DNA from: Pseudomonas saliphila
GTDB lineage: Bacteria > Pseudomonadota > Gammaproteobacteria > Pseudomonadales > Pseudomonadaceae
Reading direction: 5' to 3'
Length of the DNA: 63,196 nucleotides
NCBI RefSeq assembly: GCF_008638345.1
Contig: NZ_VTVA01000021.1
Location: 1 to 63,196, forward strand
Shown here: positions 1-9,285 of the stretch, piece by piece
Layout: every line of letters starts with the position of its first letter
Numbering within the stretch: position 1 is the stretch's first letter
Translations under genes and position numbers: made by a program
The notes under the pieces: model-generated
Told to the model about the DNA's origin: nothing
Database searches by the model: none
Seen by the model: the letters and a program-made list of their open reading frames with translations, nothing else

Positions 1-39
1 ACCGTTGGTGCCGGTGTGGTTGCCAAGATTATCGCTTGA
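1..39 (+). CDS. tuf: Elongation factor Tu, C-terminal fragment
   Basis: Only the last 12 codons and the TGA stop lie in the window. They read TVGAGVVAKIIA, the usual C terminus of bacterial EF-Tu (domain 3). EF-Tu is the GTPase that brings aminoacyl-tRNA to the ribosome. A tuf gene directly before rpsJ is the normal junction between the str and S10 operons in pseudomonads. The fragment is short, but its sequence and position agree. Confidence 0.9.
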   Translation, partial: TVGAGVVAKIIA

Positions 40-57
40 TAATCTGACGCCATAATC

Positions 58-84
58 AAAAGCCTCCGTTCAACGGGGGCTTTT
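58..84 (+). terminator. Rho-independent terminator after tuf
   Basis: A G/C-rich hairpin with arms around AAAAGCC and GGCTTTT starts 19 bases after the tuf stop and ends in a run of T. It separates tuf from the S10 operon promoter just downstream. Confidence 0.85.
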
Positions 85-93
85 GTATTTTGG

Positions 94-122
94 TTGACAC
101 TGGGTAGGCGCGTCAGTAGAAT
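94..122 (+). promoter_or_regulatory. Promoter of the S10 ribosomal-protein operon
   Basis: A perfect -35 box TTGACA (94-99) is followed after exactly 17 bases by TAGAAT (117-122), one mismatch from the -10 consensus. It lies between the tuf terminator and rpsJ, leaving a leader of about 70 bases. This near-ideal sigma-70 promoter suits a locus that must be transcribed heavily. Confidence 0.85.
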
Positions 123-198
123 TGCGCCTCCCTTGGATGGGCCTACCCGCAGTGTTGGGGTGTGCTCTGAAGAATTGAAGCTTGGAGTTTCTGGTCAA

Positions 199-510
199 AT
201 GCAGAACCAACAGATTCGTATTCGGTTGAAGGCTTTTGACCACCGCCTGATAGATCAATCAACCCAGGAAATCGTGGATACCGCGAAACGTACTGGGGCT
301 CAGGTCCGTGGTCCAATACCTTTGCCGACGCGCAAAGAGCGTTTTACAGTGCTGGTTTCCCCGCACGTCAATAAAGATGCCCGTGATCAGTACGAGATCC
401 GCACCCATAAACGGGTTCTGGATATCGTTCAGCCTACCGACAAGACTGTCGATGCGCTGATGAAGCTGGATCTGGCAGCTGGCGTTGAGGTTCAAATCAG
501 CCTCGGCTGA
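199..510 (+). CDS. rpsJ: 30S ribosomal protein S10 (NusE)
   Basis: S10 sits in the head of the small subunit and, as NusE, pairs with NusB in the antitermination complex; nusB is also in this window at 38372. The reading frame is open from 94, but the start at 199 gives [15 protein letters not shown] and the family length of 103 residues, with a GGAG about 11 bases upstream. It is the first gene of the run that ends at rplQ. The gap to rplC is 93 bases, unusually long for this locus, and holds competing hairpins. Confidence 0.97.
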   Translation: MQNQQIRIRLKAFDHRLIDQSTQEIVDTAKRTGAQVRGPIPLPTRKERFTVLVSPHVNKDARDQYEIRTHKRVLDIVQPTDKTVDALMKLDLAAGVEVQISLG

Positions 511-581
511 TAGCCCCACACGACTGGGGCTATAAGTCGTGCAACGCCCTGAAATGGGCGGCCATAGCGGGTAATAGCCCC
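511..581 (+). promoter_or_regulatory. Competing RNA hairpins between rpsJ and rplC
   Basis: An 8-bp stem TAGCCCCA/TGGGGCTA (511-518 with 525-532) begins right after the rpsJ stop. Its 3' arm can instead pair with ATAGCCCC at 574-581 (using 526-533), which would enclose a small CGCCC/GGGCG hairpin (545-560). A third helix, CACGAC/GTCGTG (519-524 with 536-541), excludes the first. No U-run follows, so this is not a plain terminator. A regulatory role (ribosomal-protein binding, RNA processing or translational control of rplC) is inference. Confidence 0.4.
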
Positions 582-603
582 GTGCACTCATGAGGTTTAC
601 AAG

Positions 604-1242
604 ATGACTATTGGATTAGTCGGCCGGAAATGCGGTATGACCCGCGTTTTCACTGAAGATGGCGTTTCCATTCCGGTTACCGTCGTAGAAGTAGAGCCGA
701 ACCGCATCACCCAGGTAAAATCCCTCGATACGGATGGCTATCAGGCTATTCAGATCACCTTGGGCGAGCGTCGCGCGAAGCGTGTCAGCAAGCCGATGGC
801 AGGGCACTTTGCTAAAGCCAACACCGCAGCAGGTCGTCAGGTATGCGAATTCCGTGTGGAAGGCGATACCGAGTACCAGGCTGGGGCTGAAATCACCGTC
901 AGCATTTTTGAAGCGGGCCAGAAGGTCGATGTCACCGGTCAGTCCAAAGGTAAGGGCTTCGCCGGTACGATCAAGCGCTGGAACTTCCGCGGCCAGGATG
1001 CTACCCACGGCAACTCCGTATCCCACCGTGTACCAGGTTCCATTGGCCAGTGCCAAACTCCGGGCCGTGTATTCAAGGGCAAGAAGATGGCCGGGCACAT
1101 GGGCGCTGAACAAGTGACCGTGCAGACCCTGGAAATCGTCCGCGTTGACGCCGAACGTAACCTGCTGCTCATCAAGGGCGCGGTTCCTGGTGCACCCGGC
1201 AGCGACGTAATCGTCCGCCCGGCTGTCAAGGCCAAGGGTTAA
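604..1242 (+). CDS. rplC: 50S ribosomal protein L3
   Basis: L3 is an early-assembly protein that binds near the 3' end of 23S rRNA and sends a long loop toward the peptidyl-transferase centre. The 212-residue product starts [12 protein letters not shown] and carries the conserved loop [10 protein letters not shown] at about 145-154, where PrmB methylates a glutamine in E. coli. A GAGG lies nine bases before the ATG. The next gene, rplD, follows after 12 bases. Confidence 0.97.
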   Translation: MTIGLVGRKCGMTRVFTEDGVSIPVTVVEVEPNRITQVKSLDTDGYQAIQITLGERRAKRVSKPMAGHFAKANTAAGRQVCEFRVEGDTEYQAGAEITVSIFEAGQKVDVTGQSKGKGFAGTIKRWNFRGQDATHGNSVSHRVPGSIGQCQTPGRVFKGKKMAGHMGAEQVTVQTLEIVRVDAERNLLLIKGAVPGAPGSDVIVRPAVKAKG

Positions 1243-1254
1243 GGGGGAGTTACC

Positions 1255-1857
1255 ATGAATTTGAATGTAGCTGGCGCAAACGCGATCGAAGTTTCCGATC
1301 TGACCTTTGCCACAGAGTTTAACGAGACCCTGGTTCACCAAGCCGTCGTCGCCTTCATGGCGGGTGGCCGTCAGGGTACCAAGCAGCAGAAGACACGTTC
1401 CGACGTTTCCGGTGGTGGCAAGAAGCCGTTCCGCCAGAAAGGTACTGGTCGTGCCCGTGCTGGTACTATCCGCAGCCCAATCTGGCGCGGGGGCGGTACC
1501 ACTTTCGCTGCACGTCCACAGAATCATGAGCAAAAGCTGAACCGCAAGATGTATCGCGGTGCGCTGCGCTCGATTTTGTCCGAGCTGGTTCGTCTTGAGC
1601 GCCTCGTCGTGGTTGAAGACTTTTCCGTTGATGCTCCGAAGACTAAAACGTTGATCGGCAAGCTCAAGGATCTGAACCTGGAAAACGTGTTGATCGTTAC
1701 TGACAATCTTGATTCCAATCTGTACCTCGCTGCGCGCAATCTGCCGCACGTTGATGTACGTGACGTTCAAGGTTCGGATCCGGTCAGCCTGATCGCTTAC
1801 GACAAGGTACTGATTACCGTACCTGCCGTTAAGAAGTTCGAGGAGATGCTGGGATGA
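1255..1857 (+). CDS. rplD: 50S ribosomal protein L4
   Basis: L4 lines the nascent-peptide tunnel and, in E. coli, also represses its own S10 operon. At 200 residues it has the normal size. The basic, glycine-rich tunnel loop is visible at about residues 50-85 ([18 protein letters not shown]). A GGGGGAG stretch precedes the ATG. Its stop overlaps the rplW start (ATGA), so the two are probably translationally coupled. Whether L4 autoregulation works here cannot be seen from the sequence. Confidence 0.97.
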   Translation: MNLNVAGANAIEVSDLTFATEFNETLVHQAVVAFMAGGRQGTKQQKTRSDVSGGGKKPFRQKGTGRARAGTIRSPIWRGGGTTFAARPQNHEQKLNRKMYRGALRSILSELVRLERLVVVEDFSVDAPKTKTLIGKLKDLNLENVLIVTDNLDSNLYLAARNLPHVDVRDVQGSDPVSLIAYDKVLITVPAVKKFEEMLG

Positions 1858-2150
1858 ACCAAGAACGCATTTTCAAAGTACTGCTTGGCCCGCATGTATC
1901 CGAGAAGGCTACCGTGCTGGCTGACAGCAAAAACCAGTTCGTGTTCAAGGTGGAAAACACCGCGACCAAGCTGGAAATAAAGAAAGCCGTTGAGCAGCTG
2001 TTCAGCGTCAAGGTCAAGACCGTTTCGACCTTGAATGTTAAAGGCAAGACCAAGCGAACCGTACGCGGCCTAGGCAAACGTAATGATTGGAAGAAGGCAT
2101 ATGTCAGCCTGGAATCCGGTCAAGACATCGATTTTGCCAGCGCTGAATAA
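1854..2150 (+). CDS. rplW: 50S ribosomal protein L23
   Basis: L23 lies at the tunnel exit and is the docking site for trigger factor and SRP. The 98-residue product begins [20 protein letters not shown], typical of the family, and ends with the basic segment around [15 protein letters not shown]. Its ATG overlaps the rplD stop by four bases. A 15-base gap leads to rplB. Confidence 0.97.
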   Translation: MNQERIFKVLLGPHVSEKATVLADSKNQFVFKVENTATKLEIKKAVEQLFSVKVKTVSTLNVKGKTKRTVRGLGKRNDWKKAYVSLESGQDIDFASAE

Positions 2151-2165
2151 GTTAAGGGGTACATC

Positions 2166-2990
2166 ATGGCACTTGTAAAATGTAAACCTACTTCCGCTGG
2201 CCGCCGCTTCGTTGTCAAGGTCGTGAACGCTGACCTGCACAAAGGTGCGCCGTATGCACCTTTGCTCGAGAAGCAAAGCAAGTCTGGTGGTCGTAATAAT
2301 AATGGCCGTATCACCACGCGTCATCGTGGGGGCGGTCATAAGCAGCATTATCGTATGGTCGATTTTCGTCGCAACAAGGATGGCATTCCTGCTGTCGTTG
2401 AGCGTATCGAATACGATCCGAACCGTACCGCTCATATTGCTCTGCTCAAGTACGCCGACGGCGAGCGCCGCTACATCATTGCCCCCAAGGGCGTGACTGC
2501 TGGTGATCAGGTCGTATCGGGTGCCGAGGCGCCGATCAAGCCGGGTAATACGTTGCCGCTGCGCAATATTCCAGTGGGTAGCACCATTCACGCGATCGAA
2601 CTGAAGCCTGGTAAAGGCGCTCAGGTAGCTCGCAGTGCCGGTGCCTCCGTTCAGCTGGTTGCGCGTGAAGGTGCTTACGTAACTGTGCGTCTGCGCTCCG
2701 GCGAGATGCGTAAGGTGCTTGGTGAGTGCCGCGCCACCATGGGCGAAGTGTCCAATGGTGAGCACAGCCTGCGCTCCCTGGGTAAGGCCGGTGCCAGTCG
2801 CTGGCGCGGTGTTCGTCCGACAGTTCGTGGTGTAGCCATGAACCCGGTTGATCACCCGCACGGTGGTGGTGAAGGCCGTACGTCCGGTGGTCGTCATCCT
2901 GTGTCGCCATGGGGCTTCCCGACCAAGGGCGCCAAGACTCGGTCAAACAAGCGGACTGACAAGATGATTGTCCGTCGTCGCAGCAAGTAA
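2166..2990 (+). CDS. rplB: 50S ribosomal protein L2
   Basis: L2 is needed for subunit joining and for peptidyl-transferase activity. The 274-residue protein has the OB-fold and SH3-like domains and the hallmark C-terminal stretch [15 protein letters not shown] (about 226-240), with the conserved histidine near the catalytic centre. An AGGGG ribosome-binding site lies shortly before the ATG. Confidence 0.98.
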   Translation: MALVKCKPTSAGRRFVVKVVNADLHKGAPYAPLLEKQSKSGGRNNNGRITTRHRGGGHKQHYRMVDFRRNKDGIPAVVERIEYDPNRTAHIALLKYADGERRYIIAPKGVTAGDQVVSGAEAPIKPGNTLPLRNIPVGSTIHAIELKPGKGAQVARSAGASVQLVAREGAYVTVRLRSGEMRKVLGECRATMGEVSNGEHSLRSLGKAGASRWRGVRPTVRGVAMNPVDHPHGGGEGRTSGGRHPVSPWGFPTKGAKTRSNKRTDKMIVRRRSK

Positions 2991-3006
2991 TTAGAGGGGA
3001 AACGAC

Positions 3007-3282
3007 ATGCCGCGTTCTCTGAAGAAAGGACCTTTTATCGATCTTCACCTGTTAAAGAAGATCGAAGTTGCAGTTGAAAAGAATGACCGTAAGCCAGTCA
3101 AAACCTGGTCGCGCCGTTCGATGATTCTGCCGCAGATGGTTGGTTTGACCATCGCAGTACATAACGGTCGTCAACATGTACCGGTAATTATTTCGGAAGA
3201 CATGGTCGGTCACAAGTTAGGCGAATTCTCTGCAACGCGTACCTATCGTGGTCACGTTGCGGACAAGAAAGCCAAGCGCTAA
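3007..3282 (+). CDS. rpsS: 30S ribosomal protein S19
   Basis: S19 pairs with S13 in the head of the small subunit. The 91-residue product starts [18 protein letters not shown] and contains [14 protein letters not shown], both family signatures. A GAGGGGAAACGAC stretch gives a strong ribosome-binding site. It lies 16 bases after rplB and 11 before rplV. Confidence 0.97.
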   Translation: MPRSLKKGPFIDLHLLKKIEVAVEKNDRKPVKTWSRRSMILPQMVGLTIAVHNGRQHVPVIISEDMVGHKLGEFSATRTYRGHVADKKAKR

Positions 3283-3293
3283 GGGGTTAGAAG

Positions 3294-3626
3294 ATGGAAG
3301 TAGCCGCTAGTCATAAAGGCGCCCGACTCTCTGCCCAGAAAGCGCGCTTGGTCGCTGACCAGATCCGCGGGAAGAAAGTTGATGAAGCCCTGAATCTGCT
3401 GGCTTTCAGCAACAAAAAGGCCGCTGAAGTCATCAAGAAAGTGCTCGAGTCGGCAATTGCCAACGCTGAGCACAACGATGGCGCGGACGTGGATGACCTT
3501 AAGGTCTCCACCGTGTTTGTAAACGAAGGTCGCTCTCTCAAGCGCATCATGCCACGTGCCAAAGGCCGTGCTGATCGTATCGTGAAGCGGTCTTGCCACA
3601 TCACGGTCAAGGTTGCTGACAAGTAG
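3294..3626 (+). CDS. rplV: 50S ribosomal protein L22
   Basis: L22 contacts all 23S rRNA domains, and its long beta-hairpin narrows the exit tunnel; changes there cause macrolide resistance in other species. The product is 110 residues long. The hairpin region is visible at about 80-100 ([16 protein letters not shown]), with no deletion or insertion. Confidence 0.97.
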   Translation: MEVAASHKGARLSAQKARLVADQIRGKKVDEALNLLAFSNKKAAEVIKKVLESAIANAEHNDGADVDDLKVSTVFVNEGRSLKRIMPRAKGRADRIVKRSCHITVKVADK

Positions 3627-3635
3627 GAGTCGATC

Positions 3636-4316
3636 ATGGGTCAGAAAGTACATCCGACGGGCTTTCGCCTCGGAATTGTTAAACAGCACACTTCGGTGTG
3701 GTACGCAGATGGCCGCACGTATGCGGACTATCTGAACACTGATCTGAAGGTACGCGAGTACGTTCAGAAGAAGCTGAAGAGCGCTTCGGTCAGTCGCGTT
3801 GAGATTCAGCGCCCGGCACAAACCGCCAAGATCACCATTCACACTGCCCGTCCGGGTATCGTGATTGGCAAGAAGGGCGAGGATGTCGAGAAGCTGCGCC
3901 AGGAGCTGACAAAGCAGATGGGCGTACCTGTGAATATCAACATCGAAGAGATCCGCAAGCCGGAACTCGACGCTGCTCTGGTAGCACAAAACGTTGCTCA
4001 GCAGTTGGAGCGCCGCGTGATGTTCCGTCGTGCCATGAAGCGCGCCGTACAGAACGCAATGCGCATTGGTGCCAAGGGTATCAAGATCCAGGTTGGTGGC
4101 CGCCTCGGCGGTGCCGAAATCGCCCGGAGCGAATGGTACCGTGAAGGCCGTGTGCCGCTGCACACTCTGCGTGCCGACATCGACTACGCAACGTATGAAG
4201 CCCACACCACATACGGTGTGATCGGTGTGAAGGTTTGGATTTTCAAAGGCGAGATCATTGGTGGTCAGCCCGAAGAAACCAAAGCCGTCGCGACCAAGAA
4301 AAAAGCTGCTAAGTAA
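3636..4316 (+). CDS. rpsC: 30S ribosomal protein S3
   Basis: S3 forms part of the mRNA entry channel. The 226-residue protein begins [15 protein letters not shown] and has a type II KH domain with IGKKGED at about 77-83. The C-terminal tail is rich in lysine and alanine. The ATG lies nine bases after the rplV stop with a GGAG in between. The size is close to the gammaproteobacterial norm of 228-233. Confidence 0.97.
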   Translation: MGQKVHPTGFRLGIVKQHTSVWYADGRTYADYLNTDLKVREYVQKKLKSASVSRVEIQRPAQTAKITIHTARPGIVIGKKGEDVEKLRQELTKQMGVPVNINIEEIRKPELDAALVAQNVAQQLERRVMFRRAMKRAVQNAMRIGAKGIKIQVGGRLGGAEIARSEWYREGRVPLHTLRADIDYATYEAHTTYGVIGVKVWIFKGEIIGGQPEETKAVATKKKAAK

Positions 4317-4327
4317 GGGGTACGCAC

Positions 4328-4741
4328 ATGTTACAACCCAAGCGTACGAAGTTCCGCAAGCAAATGACCGGCCACAACCGTGGTCTGGCGCATCGCGGTA
4401 GTAAAGTGAGCTTTGGCGAATATGGACTCAAGGCCGTCGGCCGTGGTCGTCTGACAGCCCGTCAGATCGAAGCCGCTCGTCGTGCCCTGACTCGTCACGT
4501 TAAGCGTGGCGGTAAAATCTGGATCCGTGTCTTCCCGGATAAGCCGATTTCCAAGAAGCCTTTGGAAGTCCGGATGGGTAAAGGTAAGGGTAATGTCGAG
4601 TACTGGGTAGCCCAGATCAAGCCTGGCAAAATCCTGTATGAGATCGAAGGTGTTTCCGAAGAGCTGGCGCGCGAGGCGTTTACCCTTGCCGCTGCCAAGC
4701 TGCCTCTCGCTACCACCTTTGTTAAGCGGACGGTGATGTGA
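4328..4741 (+). CDS. rplP: 50S ribosomal protein L16
   Basis: L16 stabilises the A-site tRNA and is added late in 50S assembly. The 137-residue product starts [12 protein letters not shown] and contains the [13 protein letters not shown] segment, whose arginine is hydroxylated by YcfD in E. coli. Its TGA stop overlaps the rpmC ATG by one base. Confidence 0.97.
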   Translation: MLQPKRTKFRKQMTGHNRGLAHRGSKVSFGEYGLKAVGRGRLTARQIEAARRALTRHVKRGGKIWIRVFPDKPISKKPLEVRMGKGKGNVEYWVAQIKPGKILYEIEGVSEELAREAFTLAAAKLPLATTFVKRTVM

Positions 4742-4932
4742 TGAAAGCGACAGAACTTCGTGAAAAATCTGCCGAGCAGCTCAATGAGCAGCTGCTCACC
4801 CTGCTGCGTGACCAGTTCAATCTGCGGATGCAGAAGGCAACCGGTCAACTCGGTCAGAGCCACCTGCTGAAGCAGGCCAAGCGTGACATCGCTCGAGTCA
4901 AGACCGTGCTCAACCAGAAAGGTGGTAAGTGA
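4741..4932 (+). CDS. rpmC: 50S ribosomal protein L29
   Basis: L29 is a two-helix protein beside L23 at the tunnel exit. Two ATG codons lie in tandem (4738 and 4741). The second gives MKATELREK and the usual 63 residues, and overlaps the rplP stop, so I chose it. The product ends [11 protein letters not shown]. Confidence 0.95.
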   Translation: MKATELREKSAEQLNEQLLTLLRDQFNLRMQKATGQLGQSHLLKQAKRDIARVKTVLNQKGGK

Positions 4933-4934
4933 TC

Positions 4935-5198
4935 ATGGCCGAGACCATTACAGATCGTAGCGTTACTGGCCGTGTGGTCAGCAACAAGATGGAAAAGACC
5001 GTTACTGTGCTGATCGAGCGCCAGGTAAAGCACCCGCTGTACGGTAAATACGTACGCCGCTCTACCAAGCTGCACGCACATGACGAGAACAACGAATGCC
5101 GCATCGGTGATCTGGTAACTATTCGGGAAACCCGTCCCTTGGCGAAAACCAAGAACTGGACCCTGGTACAGATCGACGAGCGCGCGGCGCAAGTTTAA
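4935..5198 (+). CDS. rpsQ: 30S ribosomal protein S17
   Basis: S17 is a primary 16S rRNA-binding protein of the OB fold. An in-frame GTG at 4929 would add two residues, but the ATG at 4935 gives [16 protein letters not shown] and 87 residues, matching the family. It is the last gene of the classical S10 operon. A 42-base gap with no visible terminator leads to rplN, so the spc genes are probably co-transcribed. Confidence 0.95.
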   Translation: MAETITDRSVTGRVVSNKMEKTVTVLIERQVKHPLYGKYVRRSTKLHAHDENNECRIGDLVTIRETRPLAKTKNWTLVQIDERAAQV

Positions 5199-5240
5199 GC
5201 CCGCGCTTGTTGGCGGAATTTTCAAGGGTCGGAGAAAGTT

Positions 5241-5609
5241 ATGATTCAGACTCAATCCATGCTGGAAGTGGCAGATAACAGTGGTGCACGCCGCGTCATG
5301 TGTATCAAGGTTCTTGGCGGTTCTCACCGCCGCTACGCCGGCATTGGCGATATCATCAAAGTGACCGTGAAGGAAGCGATTCCCCGCGGCAAAGTAAAGA
5401 AAGGCCAGGTGCTCAATGCGGTCATCGTGCGTACTCGTCACGGTGTACGCCGTCCAGACGGTTCGCTGATCCGTTTTGATGGCAACGCAGCCGTTCTGCT
5501 CAACAATAAAAATGAGCCGATCGGTACCCGCATCTTTGGGCCAGTGACGCGTGAATTGCGTAATGAGCAGTTCATGAAGATCGTTTCCCTCGCGCCCGAA
5601 GTGCTGTAA
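5241..5609 (+). CDS. rplN: 50S ribosomal protein L14
   Basis: L14 makes intersubunit contacts and is the site where RsfS blocks subunit joining. The 122-residue product begins [21 protein letters not shown], the family signature, and ends [23 protein letters not shown] ribosome-binding site precedes the ATG. It opens the spc-operon segment. Confidence 0.97.
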   Translation: MIQTQSMLEVADNSGARRVMCIKVLGGSHRRYAGIGDIIKVTVKEAIPRGKVKKGQVLNAVIVRTRHGVRRPDGSLIRFDGNAAVLLNNKNEPIGTRIFGPVTRELRNEQFMKIVSLAPEVL

Positions 5610-5620
5610 GGAGCCCGGTC

Positions 5621-5935
5621 ATGCAAAAGATAAAACGTGACGACGACGTAATCGTCATCGCCGGTAAAGATAAAGGTAAGCGCGGCAAGGTCCTCAAGGT
5701 CCTGGCTGACTCACGCCTGTTAATTTCCGGTGTCAACATTATCAAGCGGCACACCAAGCCAAATCCCATGGCTGGTGCGCAAGGCGGTATCGTTGAGAAG
5801 GAGGCGCCAATCCACGTCTCCAACGTGGCAATCTTCAACGGCGAGACCAGCAAGGCCGACCGTGTCGGCTTCAAGGTCGAAGACGGTAAGAAGGTTCGTA
5901 TTTTCAAGTCGACGCAAAAAGCCGTCGACGCTTGA
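5621..5935 (+). CDS. rplX: 50S ribosomal protein L24
   Basis: L24 starts 50S assembly by binding the 5' part of 23S rRNA. The 104-residue protein has a KOW motif near the N terminus ([16 protein letters not shown]) and the conserved [13 protein letters not shown] segment. An AAGGAG sits 11 bases after the rplN stop codon region. Confidence 0.97.
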   Translation: MQKIKRDDDVIVIAGKDKGKRGKVLKVLADSRLLISGVNIIKRHTKPNPMAGAQGGIVEKEAPIHVSNVAIFNGETSKADRVGFKVEDGKKVRIFKSTQKAVDA

Positions 5936-5952
5936 GAATCTAGGTGCTTACC

Positions 5953-6492
5953 ATGGCAAGATTGAAAGAACACTACCGGACTACTCTCGTTCCCAAGCTC
6001 AAAGAAGAACTGGGCCTGCAGAACGTGATGGAAGTACCGAAGCTCACCAAGATCACCCTGAACATGGGCCTTGGCGAAGCAGTTGGTGACAAGAAAGTCA
6101 TCGAACACGCAATGGCTGACCTCGAGAAGATCACTGGCCGTAAAGGCATCGTGACCTACGCTCGTAAGTCTATCGCTGGTTTCAAGATTCGTGACGGCTG
6201 GCCGATCGGTGTCAAGGTAACCTTGCGCCGTGAGCAGATGTACGAATTCCTGGACCGTCTGTTGGCTATTTCTCTGCCCCGCGTGCGCGATTTCCGCGGC
6301 CTGAACATTAAATCGTTCGACGGTCGTGGCAATTACAGCATGGGTGTCAAGGAACAGATCATCTTCCCGGAAATCGATTACGACAAGATCGATGTCCTGC
6401 GTGGTTTGGACATTACTTTGACAACCACTGCACGAACGGACGACGAAGGTCGTGCGCTGCTGCGTGCGTTCAACTTCCCGTTCCGTAACTAG
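5953..6492 (+). CDS. rplE: 50S ribosomal protein L5
   Basis: L5 binds 5S rRNA in the central protuberance and touches P-site tRNA. A GTG at 5944 lies in frame, but the ATG at 5953 gives MARLKEHY and the standard 179 residues. The segment [20 protein letters not shown] (about 69-88) is diagnostic. The TAG stop overlaps the AGGAG that serves rpsN. Confidence 0.97.
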   Translation: MARLKEHYRTTLVPKLKEELGLQNVMEVPKLTKITLNMGLGEAVGDKKVIEHAMADLEKITGRKGIVTYARKSIAGFKIRDGWPIGVKVTLRREQMYEFLDRLLAISLPRVRDFRGLNIKSFDGRGNYSMGVKEQIIFPEIDYDKIDVLRGLDITLTTTARTDDEGRALLRAFNFPFRN

Positions 6493-6502
6493 GAGTCAGG
6501 TA

Positions 6503-6808
6503 ATGGCAAAAGTCAGTATGAAAAACCGCGAGTTGAAGCGCACTCGTACGGTTGCCAAGTACGCTGTAAAGCGTGCTGAGCTCAAGGCCATCATCGGTAA
6601 CATGAACGCGTCTGTTGAAGACCGTTGGAATGCTCAGATGGGGCTGCAAAAACTGCCGCGTGATGCGAGCCCGGTTCGTCAGCGTAACCGCTGCCGGATC
6701 ACTGGCCGCCCGCACGGCGTATACCGCAAGTTCGGCCTTTCACGCATCAAATTGCGTGAAGCGGCAATGCGCGGTGATGTACCCGGTCTGGTTAAAGCCA
6801 GCTGGTAA
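6503..6808 (+). CDS. rpsN: 30S ribosomal protein S14, zinc-free form
   Basis: S14 is in the head of the 30S subunit. The frame is open upstream, but the ATG at 6503 behind an AGGAG gives [15 protein letters not shown] and 101 residues. Only one cysteine is present (in [11 protein letters not shown]), so this is the long zinc-independent type rather than the short CXXC form. It therefore does not itself need zinc, in contrast to L36 (rpmJ) below. Confidence 0.96.
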   Translation: MAKVSMKNRELKRTRTVAKYAVKRAELKAIIGNMNASVEDRWNAQMGLQKLPRDASPVRQRNRCRITGRPHGVYRKFGLSRIKLREAAMRGDVPGLVKASW

Positions 6809-6847
6809 TCCAGACCTCAATTACTCAGTTTCAGGAGCAGAAAGCCC

Positions 6848-7240
6848 ATGAGTATGCAGGACCCGTTAGCAGATATGCTGACCCGCATCCGTAATGCCCA
6901 GATGGCTGAAAAGTCCAGTGTCAGTATGCCTGCGGCAAAGCTGAAGGTGGCTGTCGCCAAAGTACTTAAAGAGGAAGGCTATGTTGCCGGTTATGAAGTG
7001 CAGGGCGACACCAAGCCTGTTCTTTCGATCGAGCTCAAGTACTTCGAAGGCAAGCCAGTTATAGAAGATGTCAAACGCATCAGCCGTCCAGGCCTGCGCC
7101 AGTACAAGTCCGTTGACCAGATTCCGAAGGTCAAGGGTGGACTGGGTGTCTCGATCGTCTCCACCAATAAAGGTGTTATGACTGATCGTGCCGCTCGCGC
7201 AGCCGGTATCGGCGGCGAAGTTCTTTGCACTGTATTCTGA
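6848..7240 (+). CDS. rpsH: 30S ribosomal protein S8
   Basis: S8 binds the central domain of 16S rRNA and, in E. coli, represses the spc operon at the rplE mRNA. The 130-residue product begins [16 protein letters not shown] and ends with the conserved [17 protein letters not shown]. The leader contains CAGGAGCAG before the ATG. Confidence 0.97.
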   Translation: MSMQDPLADMLTRIRNAQMAEKSSVSMPAAKLKVAVAKVLKEEGYVAGYEVQGDTKPVLSIELKYFEGKPVIEDVKRISRPGLRQYKSVDQIPKVKGGLGVSIVSTNKGVMTDRAARAAGIGGEVLCTVF

Positions 7241-7252
7241 TAGGGGGTTACG

Positions 7253-7783
7253 ATGTCTCGCGTCGCTAAAGACCCTGTCAAATTACCGCAGGGCGTAGAA
7301 ATAAAGCTGGACGGTCAAGAGCTTTCGGTCAAGGGCGCCAAGGGCTCTCTGGATCTGAATCTCCACTCAACAGTAGAAGTTGTTCAGGAAGACGGCGTTT
7401 TGAAGTTCGCCGCACGTCCTGGCAGCCCAAATATGGCCATGGCCGGCACGACTCGTGCGCTGGTGCAAAACATGGTTACGGGTGTCACCCAAGGCTTCGA
7501 GCGCAAGCTGCAGTTGGTCGGTGTGGGTTACAAGGCGCAGGCCAAAGGGCAGACTCTGTCCCTGGCGCTGGGTTTTTCCCATCCGATTGACTATCAGCTG
7601 CCTGAAGGTGTTTCTGCGGAAACCCCGAGCCAGACTGACATCATCATTAAAGGTATCGACAAGCAACTAGTCGGTCAGGTAGCCGCGGAGATTCGTAATT
7701 TCCGTCGTCCCGAGCCTTATAAAGGCAAGGGTGTACGCTACTCCGATGAGGTCGTGCGTCGTAAAGAAGCCAAGAAGAAGTAG
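7253..7783 (+). CDS. rplF: 50S ribosomal protein L6
   Basis: L6 lies at the base of the L7/L12 stalk near the factor-binding site. The 176-residue protein begins [16 protein letters not shown] and ends with the L6 signature [24 protein letters not shown] (about 153-176). A GGGGG precedes the ATG, 12 bases after rpsH. Confidence 0.97.
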   Translation: MSRVAKDPVKLPQGVEIKLDGQELSVKGAKGSLDLNLHSTVEVVQEDGVLKFAARPGSPNMAMAGTTRALVQNMVTGVTQGFERKLQLVGVGYKAQAKGQTLSLALGFSHPIDYQLPEGVSAETPSQTDIIIKGIDKQLVGQVAAEIRNFRRPEPYKGKGVRYSDEVVRRKEAKKK

Positions 7784-7793
7784 GGCATAGCAA

Positions 7794-8144
7794 ATGAGCG
7801 ATAAAAAAGTTATCCGTCTCCGTCGCGCTCGCCGTTCGCGTCTGAAGCAGCGCGAGCTGGAAGCCGTACGTCTGTGCGTGTACCGTTCTTCGCAGCACAT
7901 GTACGCGCAAGTGATCTCAGCCGACGGTGCAAAAGTACTGGCCAGCGCATCCACTCTGGATGCCAGCCTGCGCAGCAGTGGCACTGGCAACATCGAAGCC
8001 GCCAAGAAAGTCGGGCTCCTGGTAGCCGAGCGCGCCAAGGCCGCTGGGATTAGTCAGGTCTCCTTCGACCGTTCCGGCTTCAAGTATCATGGCCGCGTGA
8101 AAGCGCTGGCCGACGCCGCTCGTGAAGGCGGGTTGGAATTCTAA
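7794..8144 (+). CDS. rplR: 50S ribosomal protein L18
   Basis: L18 helps L5 bind 5S rRNA. The 116-residue product has the basic N terminus [11 protein letters not shown] and the C-terminal segment [20 protein letters not shown] typical of the family. It lies 10 bases after rplF and 10 before rpsE. Confidence 0.97.
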   Translation: MSDKKVIRLRRARRSRLKQRELEAVRLCVYRSSQHMYAQVISADGAKVLASASTLDASLRSSGTGNIEAAKKVGLLVAERAKAAGISQVSFDRSGFKYHGRVKALADAAREGGLEF

Positions 8145-8154
8145 GGGTAGAGCT

Positions 8155-8658
8155 ATGGCTAATTTCGAGCAGAAGCGCGACGAAGGTTATATCGAGAAAC
8201 TGGTTCAGGTTAACCGCGTTGCCAAAGTAGTAAAAGGTGGCCGTATCTTCGCCTTCACCGCATTGACGGTCGTTGGCGATGGTAATGGTCGAGTGGGTTT
8301 CGGTCGTGGCAAGGCACGTGAAGTGCCTGCAGCGATTCAGAAGGCCATGGAAGCCGCACGTCGTAACATGATCCAGGTGGATCTGAACGGTTCGACCTTG
8401 CAGTATCCGGTCAAGGCCGCGCATGGCGCCTCCAAGGTGTACATGCAGCCTGCTTCCGAGGGTACCGGCGTTATTGCTGGTGGCGCGATGCGTGCCGTCC
8501 TCGAAGCCGCTGGTGTGCATAACGTACTGGCCAAGTGTTACGGTTCCACCAACCCGGTTAACGTCGTCCAGGCCACTTACAAGGGTCTGAAGTCGATGCA
8601 GTCTCCCGAGTCTGTAGCGGCCAAGCGCGGCAAGACCGTTGAAGACATCGTGGGGTAA
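8155..8658 (+). CDS. rpsE: 30S ribosomal protein S5
   Basis: S5 contributes to the mRNA entry channel and to decoding accuracy. An upstream in-frame ATG at 8122 lies inside rplR; the ATG at 8155 gives [12 protein letters not shown] and 166 residues, the normal length. The double-stranded RNA-binding fold is marked by [23 protein letters not shown] at about 26-48. Confidence 0.96.
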   Translation: MANFEQKRDEGYIEKLVQVNRVAKVVKGGRIFAFTALTVVGDGNGRVGFGRGKAREVPAAIQKAMEAARRNMIQVDLNGSTLQYPVKAAHGASKVYMQPASEGTGVIAGGAMRAVLEAAGVHNVLAKCYGSTNPVNVVQATYKGLKSMQSPESVAAKRGKTVEDIVG

Positions 8659-8664
8659 CCTGAA

Positions 8665-8847
8665 ATGGCTAATGCAACAATCAAAGTGACTTTGTACAAG
8701 AGTGCGATTGGTCGTCTGCCAAACCACAGGGCCTGTGTCAAAGGTCTGGGTTTGCGCCGTATCGGTCACACCGTCGAAGTCGAAGATACCCCGTCTGTGC
8801 GTGGGATGGTCAATCAGATCGCCTACATGGTTCGGGTTGAGGGTTAA
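8665..8847 (+). CDS. rpmD: 50S ribosomal protein L30
   Basis: A 60-residue ferredoxin-like protein of the large subunit. It contains the diagnostic [20 protein letters not shown] and [14 protein letters not shown]. It is separated by six bases from rpsE and by three from rplO, which suggests translational coupling. Confidence 0.96.
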   Translation: MANATIKVTLYKSAIGRLPNHRACVKGLGLRRIGHTVEVEDTPSVRGMVNQIAYMVRVEG

Positions 8848-8850
8848 GAC

Positions 8851-9285
8851 ATGAAATTGAATGATCTGCGTTCCGCGCCGGGTGCACGCCGTGAAAAGCT
8901 GCGCGTCGGCCGTGGTATCGGCAGCGGCCTGGGCAAGACTGCCGGTCGCGGCCACAAGGGTTTGAGCTCGCGTTCGGGCGGCACCGTAGCTCCGGGTTTC
9001 GAGGGTGGTCAGCAGCCGCTGCACCGTCGTCTGCCGAAGTTCGGTTTCACGTCCAAGATTGCGATGGTCACCGCTGAAATTCGTACCAGTGAGTTGAACA
9101 AGCTGGACGTTGACGTGATTGACCTGCAAGCCTTGAAGGATGCCAACATCATTGGCAACAAGTTTGTACGTGCCAAAGTCGTTCTTTCCGGCGATATGAC
9201 CAAAGCGGTCAGCATCAAAGGGCTGAGAGCCACCAAAGGTGCGCGTGCAGCGATCGAAGCAGCTGGCGGCAAGATCGAGGACTAA
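8851..9285 (+). CDS. rplO: 50S ribosomal protein L15
   Basis: L15 is a late-assembly protein with a long glycine- and arginine-rich N-terminal extension, seen here as [18 protein letters not shown] at about 22-39. The product is 144 residues. Its TAA stop is directly followed by the secY ATG with no spacer. Confidence 0.97.
   Translation: MKLNDLRSAPGARREKLRVGRGIGSGLGKTAGRGHKGLSSRSGGTVAPGFEGGQQPLHRRLPKFGFTSKIAMVTAEIRTSELNKLDVDVIDLQALKDANIIGNKFVRAKVVLSGDMTKAVSIKGLRATKGARAAIEAAGGKIED

Noticed and set aside
616..1770. Long minus-strand frame of 384 codons across rplC and rplD
   Set aside because: It lies fully opposite two certain ribosomal-protein genes. Long antisense frames are common in G/C-rich DNA, and the product resembles no family I know.
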